DNA of 64,000 bases from VRUE01 sp963702955. Lineage in GTDB: Bacteria > Actinomycetota > Thermoleophilia > Solirubrobacterales > 70-9. The stretch covers positions 1,364,001-1,428,000 of the forward strand of contig OY969774.1 in assembly GCA_963702955.1 (NCBI GenBank), read 5' to 3'. Of this stretch, positions 41,824 to 49,549 are shown in pieces (position 1 is the first letter of the stretch; the number at the start of each line of letters is the position of its first letter). The position numbers and the translations under genes were made by a program. The notes under the pieces were generated by a model. The model saw only the letters and a program-made list of their open reading frames with translations, had not been told where the DNA came from and did no database searches.

Positions 41824-42234
41824 ATGCTCGGCACTCTTTCGCCTATGTCCGAACCCGTGCAGTGGGGCAGATCAGGAATGGGCTGGAGCCGTGAGGGCTA
41901 CATCCTGAGCGTCACCCTTTGGGTGCAGGAACGAGCGCTGCACGAAAGCCATGCCGAGCTTGAGCGGGCCGTAGAGGATGCCTTGGCCGAGTTCGAGGTC
42001 GTCTTGGTCCGAACATCGCCGATGGAAATAAAACGCGATAGCTCTGGCACCCAATCCGACCCCGGCGAACTGGAAATCGTGACGCGCCGGATGATGACTC
42101 CGGACGCGGCAGTTCCGATGAGAGAGGCCGTGTCCAAGGTGCTGAGAGACGCTATCGAGGAGACCGACCGTCGGGCGGAAGCCGACGACGCCGCTGCGAA
42201 GCTGGTGCTAGAGGCGCTACGACGGTCCGACTGA
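41824..42234 (+). CDS. Hypothetical protein of the element
   Basis: 136 residues from ATG at 41824, preceded by TTGGAGGG at 41806. Unknown family. The N-terminal beta-like part (SREGYILSVTLWVQERALHE) is followed by an acidic amphipathic segment (ELERAVEDALAEFEVVLVRT) and a helical C-terminus (REAVSKVLRDAIEETDRRAE). No membrane segment or signal. One AATTGACTACC motif lies just before its ribosome-binding site and another after its stop, so it is probably under the element's control circuit. Confidence 0.6.
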   Translation: MLGTLSPMSEPVQWGRSGMGWSREGYILSVTLWVQERALHESHAELERAVEDALAEFEVVLVRTSPMEIKRDSSGTQSDPGELEIVTRRMMTPDAAVPMREAVSKVLRDAIEETDRRAEADDAAAKLVLEALRRSD

Positions 42235-42271
42235 GCCTCTCGCGAGCTGGAGATATTCCGGGCTCGAAGTG

Positions 42272-42282
42272 AATTGACTACC
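42272..42282 (+). repeat. AATTGACTACC motif
   Basis: A single exact copy in the 86-base gap between the first element gene and the DUF5677-like gene, 38 bases before the latter's start. Confidence 0.75.
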
Positions 42283-42320
42283 TCGCTGACGGCCGCCGAC
42301 GCTGCTGTCAACCTCGGCCG

Positions 42321-43097
42321 ATGGCTGAGCGCCGAAGGGTCCGCCCGCTATCCGAAGTCTCCTCCGAGCTGCTGCGGGAATCAACGGACGCGATCACGGC
42401 GCTGATAGAGGGACAGCTACCGCTCCAGTTTGAGGAAGGGAATCTGTGGGGCCCGGTCGCTCACGGCTTCCTCGCCAGAGGCGGGACGCTCTTGGAGTCG
42501 CTGACGCTCCTGGTCGAGCGAGGGATGGAAGGCGAGGCGCAGATGATCCTTCGCATCCTGTTCGAGCATGTGACGACCTTCTGCTGGTTGGCGATCGACC
42601 CCGAGCCCCACGTCGAGCAGTGGCGGGAATGGGCCGACTCTCGACGGCTCAAGGTCCATGAGGACGCGAAGCGCTTTGGGATCGAGGTTTTGACGACAGC
42701 CGAGATCGAGCAGTTCAAATCCGCCAAGCCACCGCTGCCGCTCCCTCAGCTCGCGCAGAAGGTGGACGAGCACTGGTCCGAGGTCTCGACCGCCTTCCGG
42801 CCCTACGAGCCCGACGATCCCCACATCCTCACGTTCAGGGGTTTCTACACCGCCGCCTACAGGAAGGCGAGCAACCTAGTTCACGCCGACATGGTCTCGG
42901 TCGATCGCTTTATGACGATGCCTCTGCTGAGGCAGGCCACGGTCCACGCGAGCGAGAAGCACAGCGAGAGCAATGACTACCCGGCGTTCTCCGTGGCGCT
43001 GATGGGCTTCCTGCTGATTGTCTTCGAGCGCCGCTTCTCGTGGCCGACCCGCGACCTGATCGACGGGATCACCAACAACCTCATGTACGAGGACTGA
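42321..43097 (+). CDS. DUF5677-like hypothetical protein
   Basis: 258 residues, mostly helical. GGTLLESLTLLVERGMEGEA, MILRILFEHVTTFCWLAIDP and FYTAAYRKASNLVHADM give the helical pattern with a late conserved-looking SxxVH of the DUF5677/HEPN-like group. Those families often sit in defence or mobile regions. The Rx4-6H motif of true HEPN nucleases is not clear here. No signal peptide. The role is unknown; a phage-response function would be inference from context only. Confidence 0.55.
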   Translation: MAERRRVRPLSEVSSELLRESTDAITALIEGQLPLQFEEGNLWGPVAHGFLARGGTLLESLTLLVERGMEGEAQMILRILFEHVTTFCWLAIDPEPHVEQWREWADSRRLKVHEDAKRFGIEVLTTAEIEQFKSAKPPLPLPQLAQKVDEHWSEVSTAFRPYEPDDPHILTFRGFYTAAYRKASNLVHADMVSVDRFMTMPLLRQATVHASEKHSESNDYPAFSVALMGFLLIVFERRFSWPTRDLIDGITNNLMYED

Positions 43098-43280
43098 GAG
43101 CGTGGAGATTCGCTGGGCTCACGTTCGACTATTGAGCCTTAAGGATCGGAGACGTGCCCCACCTACCGAAGCTCAGCGGCTTTAAGCTGGGATTCCCCCA
43201 CGCCAGCCACTCCGACATGTACGGTGGCACCGGCAGGGGTACACGTTCCCTGCTCGAAGCAGACCCAAGGGGATACGCCG

Positions 43281-43961
43281 ATGCATCGACGATTCGCAAG
43301 ACGCGCTCTGGAGCCGCGATACGGCTTCCCTGAGGCTGCCCGGATCATCAACAAACCCGCCGAGACGATCCGGCGCTGGTCGGTTGGCCACAGCCGGAAG
43401 TACCGAGGCGAACGGGCAACCGACGAGCCGCTGATCCAGATCGACGGCATCCGGGAGACGGTGCCGCTTTCCTTCCTCAATCTGATCGAGCTTCGCTTTC
43501 TCGCGAGCTACCGAGCCGGTGCCTCCCTACCCGCGATCCGACGCGCCCTCGACTACGCCGCGACGGAGCTGGCCGTTGATCGGCCGCTGCTCGAATTGGA
43601 GTTCGCCACGCATGGTCGCGACCTGTTCCTGCGCTTCGCCGAGGATGATCCCTACTTCCTCAACGCGAGCAAAGGGGGGCAGTTTGCCTGGCCACAGGGA
43701 GCCACCGATCTTGTCGATTCGCTCGACTACGACGAGAGCGAGCATGCCGCGTTCCGGTGGTGGCCTCTCGGCAAGCAGACGCCGGTCCTGCTCGACACTC
43801 GCCTGAACGGCGGCCGACCTTCGACGGCTGAATCTGGAGTGCGAACCGTCGCAATTGCCAACCGCTCCGCTCAGGGTTGGGAGCCGACCGACATCGCCAA
43901 CGATGTAGTGGCGTCTGTCGAAGAGGTACAGGCGGCACTGCAACTAGAAGCCGTCGCCTAG
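43281..43961 (+). CDS. DUF433 antitoxin with N-terminal MerR-like HTH
   Basis: 226 residues from ATG at 43281, with AAGGGGA before it. N-terminal helix-turn-helix: RYGFPEAARIINKPAETIRR. The C-terminal part (about 175-225) fits the DUF433 antitoxin fold: VRTVAIANRSAQGWEPTDIA then NDVVASVEEVQAAL. The following gene encodes a PIN-like protein, the usual partner. It likely binds and blocks the toxin and represses the pair. It could also regulate other element genes. Confidence 0.72.
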   Translation: MHRRFARRALEPRYGFPEAARIINKPAETIRRWSVGHSRKYRGERATDEPLIQIDGIRETVPLSFLNLIELRFLASYRAGASLPAIRRALDYAATELAVDRPLLELEFATHGRDLFLRFAEDDPYFLNASKGGQFAWPQGATDLVDSLDYDESEHAAFRWWPLGKQTPVLLDTRLNGGRPSTAESGVRTVAIANRSAQGWEPTDIANDVVASVEEVQAALQLEAVA

Positions 43962-43975
43962 CGAGCGATCCGCCG

Positions 43976-44392
43976 ATGCCGACGCTCCAGCGAGTCTTCT
44001 ACGTGGAGAACAACGTTGGGGTCGCCTTCACCAACGCCTTCAATGAGTTCAAGGGCAACCACGGCTGGGGCGCGATGTTCCAGAACCACGTTCACCCTGG
44101 GATGCAACGTCCCCAGAAAGGCGACGAGTGGTGGATCGAAGACATCGCGGGAAAGGGATTCGCCCTGTTGACGTGCGACATGGCGATTACGGACAGCGAG
44201 ACCGAGCGCGAGGCGGTCCGTCGCTCCGGCCTGCGGTTCGCCGGCTTCGCTTCCGCCCAGTACGACGGCTGGACTCAAATGCGAGCTATCGCGACCCACT
44301 GGGAGGCGCTTGCAAGGGAGTTCGAGCAGGAAGGGCCGGTGATCGTGAAGCTCTACAAAGGCACGACCGCACCCGAAGTCACTCGCCTGTAG
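43976..44392 (+). CDS. PIN-like domain toxin (VapC45/DUF5615-like)
   Basis: 138 residues. The start VFYVENNVGVAFTNAFNEF parallels the FxDENLSP opening of the DUF5615/VapC45-type PIN-like fold, with the first acid as Glu-Asn. GDEWWIEDIAGKGFALLTCD holds the D-x2-W and T-x-D acids typical of the family. It sits 14 bases after the DUF433 antitoxin gene. It is a probable RNase toxin that keeps the element in the population (inference from pairing). Confidence 0.7.
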   Translation: MPTLQRVFYVENNVGVAFTNAFNEFKGNHGWGAMFQNHVHPGMQRPQKGDEWWIEDIAGKGFALLTCDMAITDSETEREAVRRSGLRFAGFASAQYDGWTQMRAIATHWEALAREFEQEGPVIVKLYKGTTAPEVTRL

Positions 44393-44397
44393 TACGG

Positions 44398-44649
44398 CTA
44401 GCGTGGTTTGCGGCCAAGCCCGTTGACAAGCTCGCCTGGTTCGACGCCGAGGCCGTGGGCGAGTCGCAGGATCGTCGTCAACTTTGGCTCTCTGCCGCCC
44501 CGCTCAAGCCGACCGATTGAGGTCGGATGCACATCGGTCTCGCGGGCGAGCCCATCTTGCGAGACGCCTTCTCTCGCTCGCAGCTCGCGCATCCGTTCGC
44601 CGAAAGCTCGGCTGGCGCGGTCGGCGTCGTCGTAGATCGGAGAGGCCAT
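44398..44649 (-). CDS. Xre-family transcriptional regulator
   Basis: 83 residues. The whole protein is one helix-turn-helix domain: RMRELRAREGVSQDGLARET, DVHPTSIGRLERGGREPKLT and LGVEPGELVNGL. It is transcribed against its neighbours, converging on the PIN-like toxin gene. Three 15-base direct repeats lie 32-76 bases upstream of its start and are likely its own operators. It is a candidate for the element's main repressor. Confidence 0.85.
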   Translation of the reverse strand: MASPIYDDADRASRAFGERMRELRAREGVSQDGLARETDVHPTSIGRLERGGREPKLTTILRLAHGLGVEPGELVNGLGRKPR

Positions 44650-44680
44650 CGGACAAGCGTGGCGGCTCCCGACCTCCCGG

Positions 44681-44725
44681 ACCAGAGCATACAGGCCGGG
44701 GGCGTACCGGCCGGGAGCGTGCCGG
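44681..44725 (-). promoter_or_regulatory. Three tandem 15-bp repeats upstream of the Xre gene
   Basis: Units ACCAGAGCATACAGG (44681), CCGGGGGCGTACCGG (44696) and CCGGGAGCGTGCCGG (44711), without spacer. The latter two are quasi-palindromic (CCGG...CCGG). Such tandem operators fit cooperative binding of a small Xre repressor. Confidence 0.6.
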
Positions 44726-44836
44726 TCTAGTAGTCTGCTCGGCCAATTGCGGCAAGTAAAGCCTGACGCAAATGCGTGGACAACTTTGCGGCGGTCACGA
44801 TAGGGTCGCCCGCTTACTCGCGATGGGGAGGATGCG

Positions 44837-45364
44837 TTGAAGAAACCAGTCTCGATAGCAATGTTGCTCATCTTTGTGGGGGGGTCGATCGTTGGAGCAG
44901 CCGGATGTGGCACGACGACCACCAAGAACACCGCTGCCAACGGTAAGAAGGCGAAGCTCGGCGATCCGCTTACCCTCGAAGGCTTTGAAGGTGTGGAAAT
45001 GACCGTCACGCCGACCAAGGTCATCGACCCCTTGCAGGTCGGCCAGTTCGACTCCCCGGTCAAGAAGGGAAGCCGCTTCGTCGGCGTCAACGTGGTCCTC
45101 AAGAACGTCAGCAAGTCAACCTACTCGGATTCGCCCTCCAATGGAGCGCGGATCATCACGGCGAACAATCAGCAAGCCGACTCGACTTTCGTCAGCGGCG
45201 GCCCGTGCGCCGAAGGATTCTCAGCGCAGACGACGATCTCACCGAAGTCCACGGTTCAGGGCTGCATTCCGTTCGAAGTGCCGGGAAGCCAGCCGGTCAA
45301 GAAGTTCCAGTTCACGCTCGAATCCGGGTTCGGGCCTGAAGCTGGCGAATGGATCATCAAGTAA
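44837..45364 (+). CDS. Lipoprotein with DUF4352-like domain
   Basis: 175 residues, TTG start with GGGGAGG upstream. Lipoprotein signal ending VGAAGC places it on the outer face of the membrane. After a Thr/Lys linker, VEMTVTPTKVIDPL and KKGSRFVGVNVVLKNVSKST follow the DUF4352 (immunoglobulin-like telokin) pattern. Its role is unknown. In an element of this kind a surface lipoprotein could alter phage adsorption or bind a ligand, which is inference. Confidence 0.75.
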   Translation: MKKPVSIAMLLIFVGGSIVGAAGCGTTTTKNTAANGKKAKLGDPLTLEGFEGVEMTVTPTKVIDPLQVGQFDSPVKKGSRFVGVNVVLKNVSKSTYSDSPSNGARIITANNQQADSTFVSGGPCAEGFSAQTTISPKSTVQGCIPFEVPGSQPVKKFQFTLESGFGPEAGEWIIK

Positions 45365-45397
45365 CCCCGAAATGAAGATCATCGCGACGGGAGGCGA

Positions 45398-45913
45398 ATG
45401 ATGCGAAGGCCGCATTGGAGAAAGATGACGTGGGCGATCATTGCTTGGTCGGTCCTGATGGCGATCTGGATCATCGTCGGCTTGGCCTCCACTCACAATG
45501 GATCGGAATGCGCCCATGAGGCTCACCGCTACCTCAGTCAGTCCGACTGCACCAGCGCGAGGGACGTTGGGTCTGGAATCGCAGTCGTCTTGCTGTGGTT
45601 CATCTGGTTCTTCGGCTTCATCATTCTCTCCTTGATTTGGTTTATGACGCGACCGAAGGGACGTATCTGTCCGGCCTGCGGCGTGCGAGTCAAGAAGGGG
45701 GTCACGGTGTGCCAGGGCTGCGGCCATGACTTCTCTGCGGCAGCAAGTCAGTCGATTGCCGGTTCTCCGGGGAACTTGGATGCTGCTGCACATGCCCCAC
45801 CTGGCTGGTACCCCAATCCCAGGGACTCCGCCAACGAACGTTATTGGATGGGCATTCCTGGACCGACCGGCTCAGGAAGCCGGAGGAGGCATAAGCAGCG
45901 CTCCCGAGGGTAG
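45398..45913 (+). CDS. Zinc-ribbon/DUF2510 membrane protein with C-terminal frameshift
   Basis: 171 residues as read. Two membrane helices (about 12-29 and 59-82, FIILSLIWF) and a zinc ribbon CPACGVRVKKGVTVCQGCGH lead to PPGWYPNP, the DUF2510 start. After ERYW the frame is lost. Inserting one G after 45847 restores WDGHSWTDRLRKPEEA and a stop at 45892, the exact DUF2510 continuation. A base has therefore been lost from a GG run (or there is an assembly error), and the visible tail of basic residues is artefactual. GGGAGG precedes the start. Confidence 0.75.
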   Translation: MMRRPHWRKMTWAIIAWSVLMAIWIIVGLASTHNGSECAHEAHRYLSQSDCTSARDVGSGIAVVLLWFIWFFGFIILSLIWFMTRPKGRICPACGVRVKKGVTVCQGCGHDFSAAASQSIAGSPGNLDAAAHAPPGWYPNPRDSANERYWMGIPGPTGSGSRRRHKQRSRG

Positions 45914-45933
45914 CCGTTGGGGTATTTCCCTTT

Positions 45934-45988
45934 CGATCAGAATCTGTCTGAAATCTGTAGTTGGTCACGGCGGAAATCTGTCTGATCG
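45934..45988 (+). repeat. AATCTGTCTGA direct repeats within an inverted frame
   Basis: AATCTGTCTGA at 45941 and 45975, with a partial copy AATCTGTAG at 45952. The block is bracketed by CGATCAGA (45934) and its inverse TCTGATCG (45981). It lies 38 bases before the terminase-like gene, so it is a probable regulator site distinct from the AATTGACTACC family. Confidence 0.55.
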
Positions 45989-46025
45989 TGCCTGGTTCTA
46001 GCTTTTCAGGCGTTAGGCTTTCGAT

Positions 46026-46472
46026 ATGACACAGGAGACGCGAAAGCGCTACAGCAGCGACCCAAAACGCCGAGCCAAAGAACTCGTTGCTGAGGGCCGA
46101 ATTGGCGGGGCGCGCCCTGGCGCTGGACGCCCTCGAAAAGTGACTCCTGAGCCTCAGCGAAAGCGCGCCTCCACCGTGATAACCGAGTGGCTTCAAGAGA
46201 ACGGTGACCAGGTGGCCGGGGTGATTGAGGACGTGCTGACCGACGAGGAGGCATCCGACTCTATGAAGCTCCGGGCAGTAAAGCTCGGGATCAAGGTCGA
46301 GACCGATGAGGAGCTACGCCGCCGCGAGGATGAGCGCGAAGGGCGAGCCCTCGACCAGCACATCCCGGACGATCACGCCGAGGTAGCAGCCCAGCTTGCC
46401 GCCAAGCTTGCCGCCAACCCGATCCTTGCGCGCCGCCTGGCAGGCGTTCTGAGTGCCGTAACCGCTGAGTAG
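46026..46472 (+). CDS. Terminase-small-subunit-like DNA-binding protein
   Basis: 148 residues. The basic N-terminus contains GGARPGAGRPRKVTPE, the GARPGAGRP signature of phage small terminase subunits and related HTH proteins. It is followed by helical, acidic segments (VIEDVLTDEEASDSMKLRAV) and an Ala-rich C-terminal helix. There is no large terminase or capsid gene in the element, so this may be a packaging adaptor of a satellite, a relic, or an unrelated DNA-binding protein. Confidence 0.6.
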   Translation: MTQETRKRYSSDPKRRAKELVAEGRIGGARPGAGRPRKVTPEPQRKRASTVITEWLQENGDQVAGVIEDVLTDEEASDSMKLRAVKLGIKVETDEELRRREDEREGRALDQHIPDDHAEVAAQLAAKLAANPILARRLAGVLSAVTAE

Positions 46473-46650
46473 CCTTCCCTTCAACCCGCCCCTGCGAGGC
46501 CCTGAAACGGGCGGAGATCGCGTCTCGCGGGTGGATTTGAGCCTTCCTTCTCGCTCCGCACCAGCAGACGCAGCCATCACAGCAGGCAACGCCGAGGCCG
46601 AGGCAAAGCAACAACCTCACTGCTCTCATGTAGCCAGCCAACCGATGCGC

Positions 46651-48309
46651 CCTAACCCGGATCCGGCACTTTCACTTCACCGGGTGTAGTTCGCCCGCTT
46701 GAGGCATGTGACAGCCACGGGGCGGTTCATCGGAGCCGCCCCGTGGCGCTTCTCGGGGCGGCGGGCCTCTTTTCCCTCGTCTTCGTGAAGCATTCGGCGC
46801 AGGCCGAAGCCGCCTTGCGGCGATGCATGGATCGGTGGTCGGCAGAGACGACGGCGCCTATGGAGGCGCGCCGCCCGGCAGCGCCCGTAACCGCGCGAAG
46901 GCCGCCACCAACGCCTCGGCCCACGGCCAGGAGCGCGGCAGGCGCAGGGTCGTGCGCCGCGCGGAGCGCACGACCTTTCCCGCGACGTGCAACAGGCGCT
47001 GGCGCAGCCGCTTGGGCTCGGCGAGAGCCAGCTCACCTTCGAGGCAGAGGTGGCGGGTCCAGGCAAGCAGCTCCTGGGCGATCAACGAGAGCTCCAGCCA
47101 GACCTGGTTGTGATCGAAGGCGGCGAAGGGCAGGTTGCGCATACCGGTGTCCTTGCCGCAGCGGATCTCGTCCTCAACTTTGGCGCGGCGGCGGTGGCGC
47201 AGCTCCAAGACCGCGATGTCGGCGCCATGCTGATCGGTGATGAAGGCGGTGTGCCGGTAGCCCTCGGCGTCGAAGACCTGAAACTGCGCGCCGGGATGCG
47301 GGCGCTCCCGGCGCACGATCAGCCGCGTGCCCTCGGGCCAGGTGGAGAGATCGACGTCCTCGGTCAGCTCGGTGACCCAGGCGCCCTCGCGCTCGGGGCC
47401 CTCGCCGTCTATCGCGGCCTGCCATGCGGACTCTGGCATCCGCAGGATCGCCTCGCGGACTCGCTCGTCCACTTCGTAGCCGACCGAGAAGCGGATGCCC
47501 GCTTCGCGGCAGTCCCGCGTGAAGGCGTGAGTGCGCCCGCCGATGTCTGTGCGCACGAGGATCTCTCTATCGAGGTCGGCTTCGGGCAACTGCTCCAGGG
47601 CCAGTTGCAGAACCTCGAAGTGATCGGCGGCGGTGTTGGCCCCGGCGTTGCCGGGGCGCAGCAGGCCCGCCAGCGGCTCGCCGGTCTCGTCGAGGTAGCA
47701 GAGCAGCGGGTGGAAGCCGAAGCCGCCCTTGTAATTCCCGGCTGCGCCCTCCTTCTCGGAGGCGGCGCCGAGCAGGGTGGCGTCAACGCTGAGGGTGATC
47801 GTCTCGGGTCTGGCGCCGGCATCCCAGGCGCGCTCTCGCCCCGCCGCCCGGGCGCCGCGGATCGCTTCCAGCAGGCTCGCGTCAATCGACTTGATCACCC
47901 GGTGGGCGGTTCTCTCGGATGCGATCGGGCCGAACAGCGCCTGCTGGTCGCGCAACACGCCGAGGTCGGTGACGCAGTCCCCGCCGTCGGCGATAGCGAC
48001 GATCAGGTCGCGCAAGACGACGCCTGGATCGTGGGCGGAGCGACGCTCGCGGGTCGGCGCCGTCGCGGCGGACAGGCCCGCGGTGAGCCCGAGCCGGTCG
48101 GCCAGCTCGGCCAGCAGGTGAGCGCCGGCGTGGGAGACGACCCCCTCGGCGTCCGCCCTGACTTCTACGGTTTGGCGCGTCGTTTGTGTCTTCACCTTCC
48201 GGGTGTCCTCCTGGGTCTCGGGGAATGGGTCCGCAAACCGCATTCTCAAGACCCAAGAGGACGTTCCCGGCGGGTTTCCTCAGGTTGTTACTGCCGGATC
48301 GGGGCTAAG
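46651..48309 (-). mobile_element. IS1380-family insertion sequence
   Basis: About 1.66 kb. The ends are inverted repeats matching at 16 of 20 positions: CCTAACCCGGATCCGGCACT at 46651 and, inverted, CTTAGCCCCGATCCGGCAGT at 48309-48290. One transposase gene lies inside. No matching target duplication is visible next to these ends, so the exact limits may differ by a few bases. Non-coding DNA of 178 bases precedes it, with nothing recognisable. Confidence 0.82.
46858..48243 (-). CDS. IS1380-family transposase
   Basis: 461 residues from ATG at 48243 (a TTG two codons earlier is possible). DDE-type transposase with the first Asp in SVDATLLGAASEKEG, followed by NYKGGFGFHPLLCYLDETGE and LAGLLRPGNAGANTAADHF. 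The second Asp is in ILVRTDIGGRTHAF, and VWLELSLIAQELLAWTRHLC lies toward the end. RLPRSWPWAEALVAAF near the C-terminus is typical of the family. No frameshift or stop, so it may be active. Confidence 0.93.
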   Translation of the reverse strand: MRFADPFPETQEDTRKVKTQTTRQTVEVRADAEGVVSHAGAHLLAELADRLGLTAGLSAATAPTRERRSAHDPGVVLRDLIVAIADGGDCVTDLGVLRDQQALFGPIASERTAHRVIKSIDASLLEAIRGARAAGRERAWDAGARPETITLSVDATLLGAASEKEGAAGNYKGGFGFHPLLCYLDETGEPLAGLLRPGNAGANTAADHFEVLQLALEQLPEADLDREILVRTDIGGRTHAFTRDCREAGIRFSVGYEVDERVREAILRMPESAWQAAIDGEGPEREGAWVTELTEDVDLSTWPEGTRLIVRRERPHPGAQFQVFDAEGYRHTAFITDQHGADIAVLELRHRRRAKVEDEIRCGKDTGMRNLPFAAFDHNQVWLELSLIAQELLAWTRHLCLEGELALAEPKRLRQRLLHVAGKVVRSARRTTLRLPRSWPWAEALVAAFARLRALPGGAPP

Positions 48310-48315
48310 TGTTGT

Positions 48316-48325
48316 ATTGACTACC
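48316..48325 (+). repeat. ATTGACTACC motif just outside the IS
   Basis: One copy of the element motif, 7 bases past the right end of the IS. Confidence 0.7.
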
Positions 48326-48343
48326 CGTCTTGCAATCACCTAA

Positions 48344-48418
48344 TTAACGGACCAAGAGCGCAGCATGCGAGTGACGAGAGGGTCGAAGCCCCTGTCTGCT
48401 GCGCCCTTGGTCCGTTAA
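48344..48418. repeat. 22-bp inverted repeat in the non-coding stretch after the IS
   Basis: TTAACGGACCAAGAGCGCAGCA (48344-48365) returns inverted at 48397-48418 with one mismatch, around a 31-base spacer. The stretch 48310-48968 otherwise holds the motif copies, a TATAGT hexamer at 48441 and one doubtful small gene. The repeat could be a folded RNA, a terminator or a miniature terminal repeat. Confidence 0.6.
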
Positions 48419-48466
48419 GACAACGTTACCAAGTGTGTGGTATAGTTCGCGCTGCGAGTGATGAGA

Positions 48467-48685
48467 TCAATTTCTCGTCTGAAGCCCTTTCTCGCTCGCG
48501 GGGCACAACTGGACCAACTGACTCAGCCACCGGGTCGAGGTAATGGCTTCCTGTTCCTCGCCGGGTCCATCGGAAGTTGAGGCGTGAAAACCCGCGCCTC
48601 GGCCGAAAGGCGAAGGTTCGGTGATGTCGATCCAGGGTGGAGGCCAAAAGTCCCAGATTGACACCAACCCGTCAGCGTCGATCAC
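48467..48685 (-). CDS. Doubtful small protein (72 aa)
   Basis: GTG start; MIDADGLVSIWDFWPPPWID then ITEPSPFGRGAGF. The amino-acid mix looks more protein-like than the shadows on the other strand, and in-frame codons upstream (HPYLDQ) look continuous with it, so it may be the remains of a longer gene. No family recognised, no clear ribosome-binding site. Confidence 0.3.
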   Translation of the reverse strand: MIDADGLVSIWDFWPPPWIDITEPSPFGRGAGFHASTSDGPGEEQEAITSTRWLSQLVQLCPASEKGLQTRN

Positions 48686-48771
48686 CTGATCGAGGTAGGG
48701 GTGCAGAGTTCCTAGCGAAAGCGGGACACGCGGTAAAGCGCTGCCTTGGGCGCGTTTGATGCACCTGTCGT

Positions 48772-48874
48772 AATTGACTACGTACTTATGCTCTCAGAGG
48801 AGAGATGGTATTGACTACCCCCTCTTACAGGGGGTAGTACGCCTTGTCTCTAGAGGTGTGACAGGTAGTCAATT
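48772..48874. repeat. Cluster of three element motifs with a hairpin
   Basis: AATTGACTAC at 48772, ATTGACTACC at 48810 and, on the other strand, GGTAGTCAATT at 48864. ACTACCCCC (48814) pairs with GGGGGTAGT (48830) around TCTTACA, so the middle copy also forms one side of a hairpin. The cluster lies upstream of the small gene at 48969. Confidence 0.75.
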
Positions 48875-48968
48875 TCTACTCCTGAACTTCGCTTCCCAAG
48901 GTTCTTTCAATTCCATCTATGTCCTTCCAATACCTACCATCGTTCCTCGCCCCCAGAGAGCAACCGCA

Positions 48969-49145
48969 ATGACCATTCCAAACTCATTCACCGAGCGCCG
49001 CACCGCCGAGGCTGACGCGCTCGGCGTCGATATCGGCACGGGCAGCAAGGCGAAACCCGGCAACGGCGGCACTGTGCGCGTGAGCGCCGACCGCGAGCCG
49101 CACCGCCTTGGCCGTCCGCGCCGTTGGCCGGAGCGCACCTGGTAG
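48969..49145 (+). CDS. Possible small protein (58 aa)
   Basis: MTIPNSFTERRTAEADALGV, then a Gly/Lys-rich middle and a basic RPRRWPERTW end. It sits between the three-motif cluster and the excisionase-like gene. No family is recognised and ribosome-binding sequence is weak. The basic tail would suit a small DNA-binding or control protein, but this is a guess. Confidence 0.4.
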   Translation: MTIPNSFTERRTAEADALGVDIGTGSKAKPGNGGTVRVSADREPHRLGRPRRWPERTW

Positions 49146-49202
49146 GGCGGTGGCTGCTCGCTCCCATCGGCGAACAAACGGGCGAAGCGGCAGCGCAGAG
49201 GT

Positions 49203-49213
49203 AATTGACCACC
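49203..49213 (+). repeat. AATTGACCACC motif before excisionase-like gene
   Basis: C-variant of the element motif, 17 bases before the TTG start of the excisionase-like gene. Confidence 0.72.
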
Positions 49214-49230
49214 TCCCTTTCAGGATCACA

Positions 49231-49494
49231 TTGGACTCCGAGCAGTTGGAGCGGCTGGCCGATGCCGTGGCGACGAGGCTGGCGGGTCGGTTCCCACAGC
49301 AGCCGACTGAGGGCCGCTGGCTGACCAGCGCAGAAGCCGCGCGATATCTCGGGGCCAGCGTCGAAGCGATCCGCGACCTTGCCGCCGCTCGCAAGATCGC
49401 CTTCTCCCAGACGTGCGCTGGCGCGCCGATGTATTTCGATCCCGCCGATCTCGACGCCTACCGCCGCCAGCACCGCCGAGAGGCCGTCAATTGA
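49231..49494 (+). CDS. Excisionase-like helix-turn-helix protein
   Basis: 87 residues from TTG at 49231 with AGGA upstream. The C-terminal half is a MerR-like excisionase HTH: GRWLTSAEAARYLGASVEAI, RDLAAARKIAFSQTCAGAPM and YFDPADLDAYRRQHR. Such proteins bend the attachment site and steer the integrase toward excision, or regulate integrase transcription. It is 137 bases upstream of the integrase gene, with motif copies on both sides. Confidence 0.8.
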   Translation: MDSEQLERLADAVATRLAGRFPQQPTEGRWLTSAEAARYLGASVEAIRDLAAARKIAFSQTCAGAPMYFDPADLDAYRRQHRREAVN

Positions 49495-49499
49495 CCACC
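49489..49499 (+). repeat. AATTGACCACC motif over the excisionase stop codon
   Basis: C-variant of the motif. It contains the TGA stop of the excisionase-like gene. Confidence 0.65.
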
Positions 49500-49549
49500 A
49501 AGCTGTTACCACGTTGCTACCACGCCTCAGGAAACGGCTTTACAGAGCG

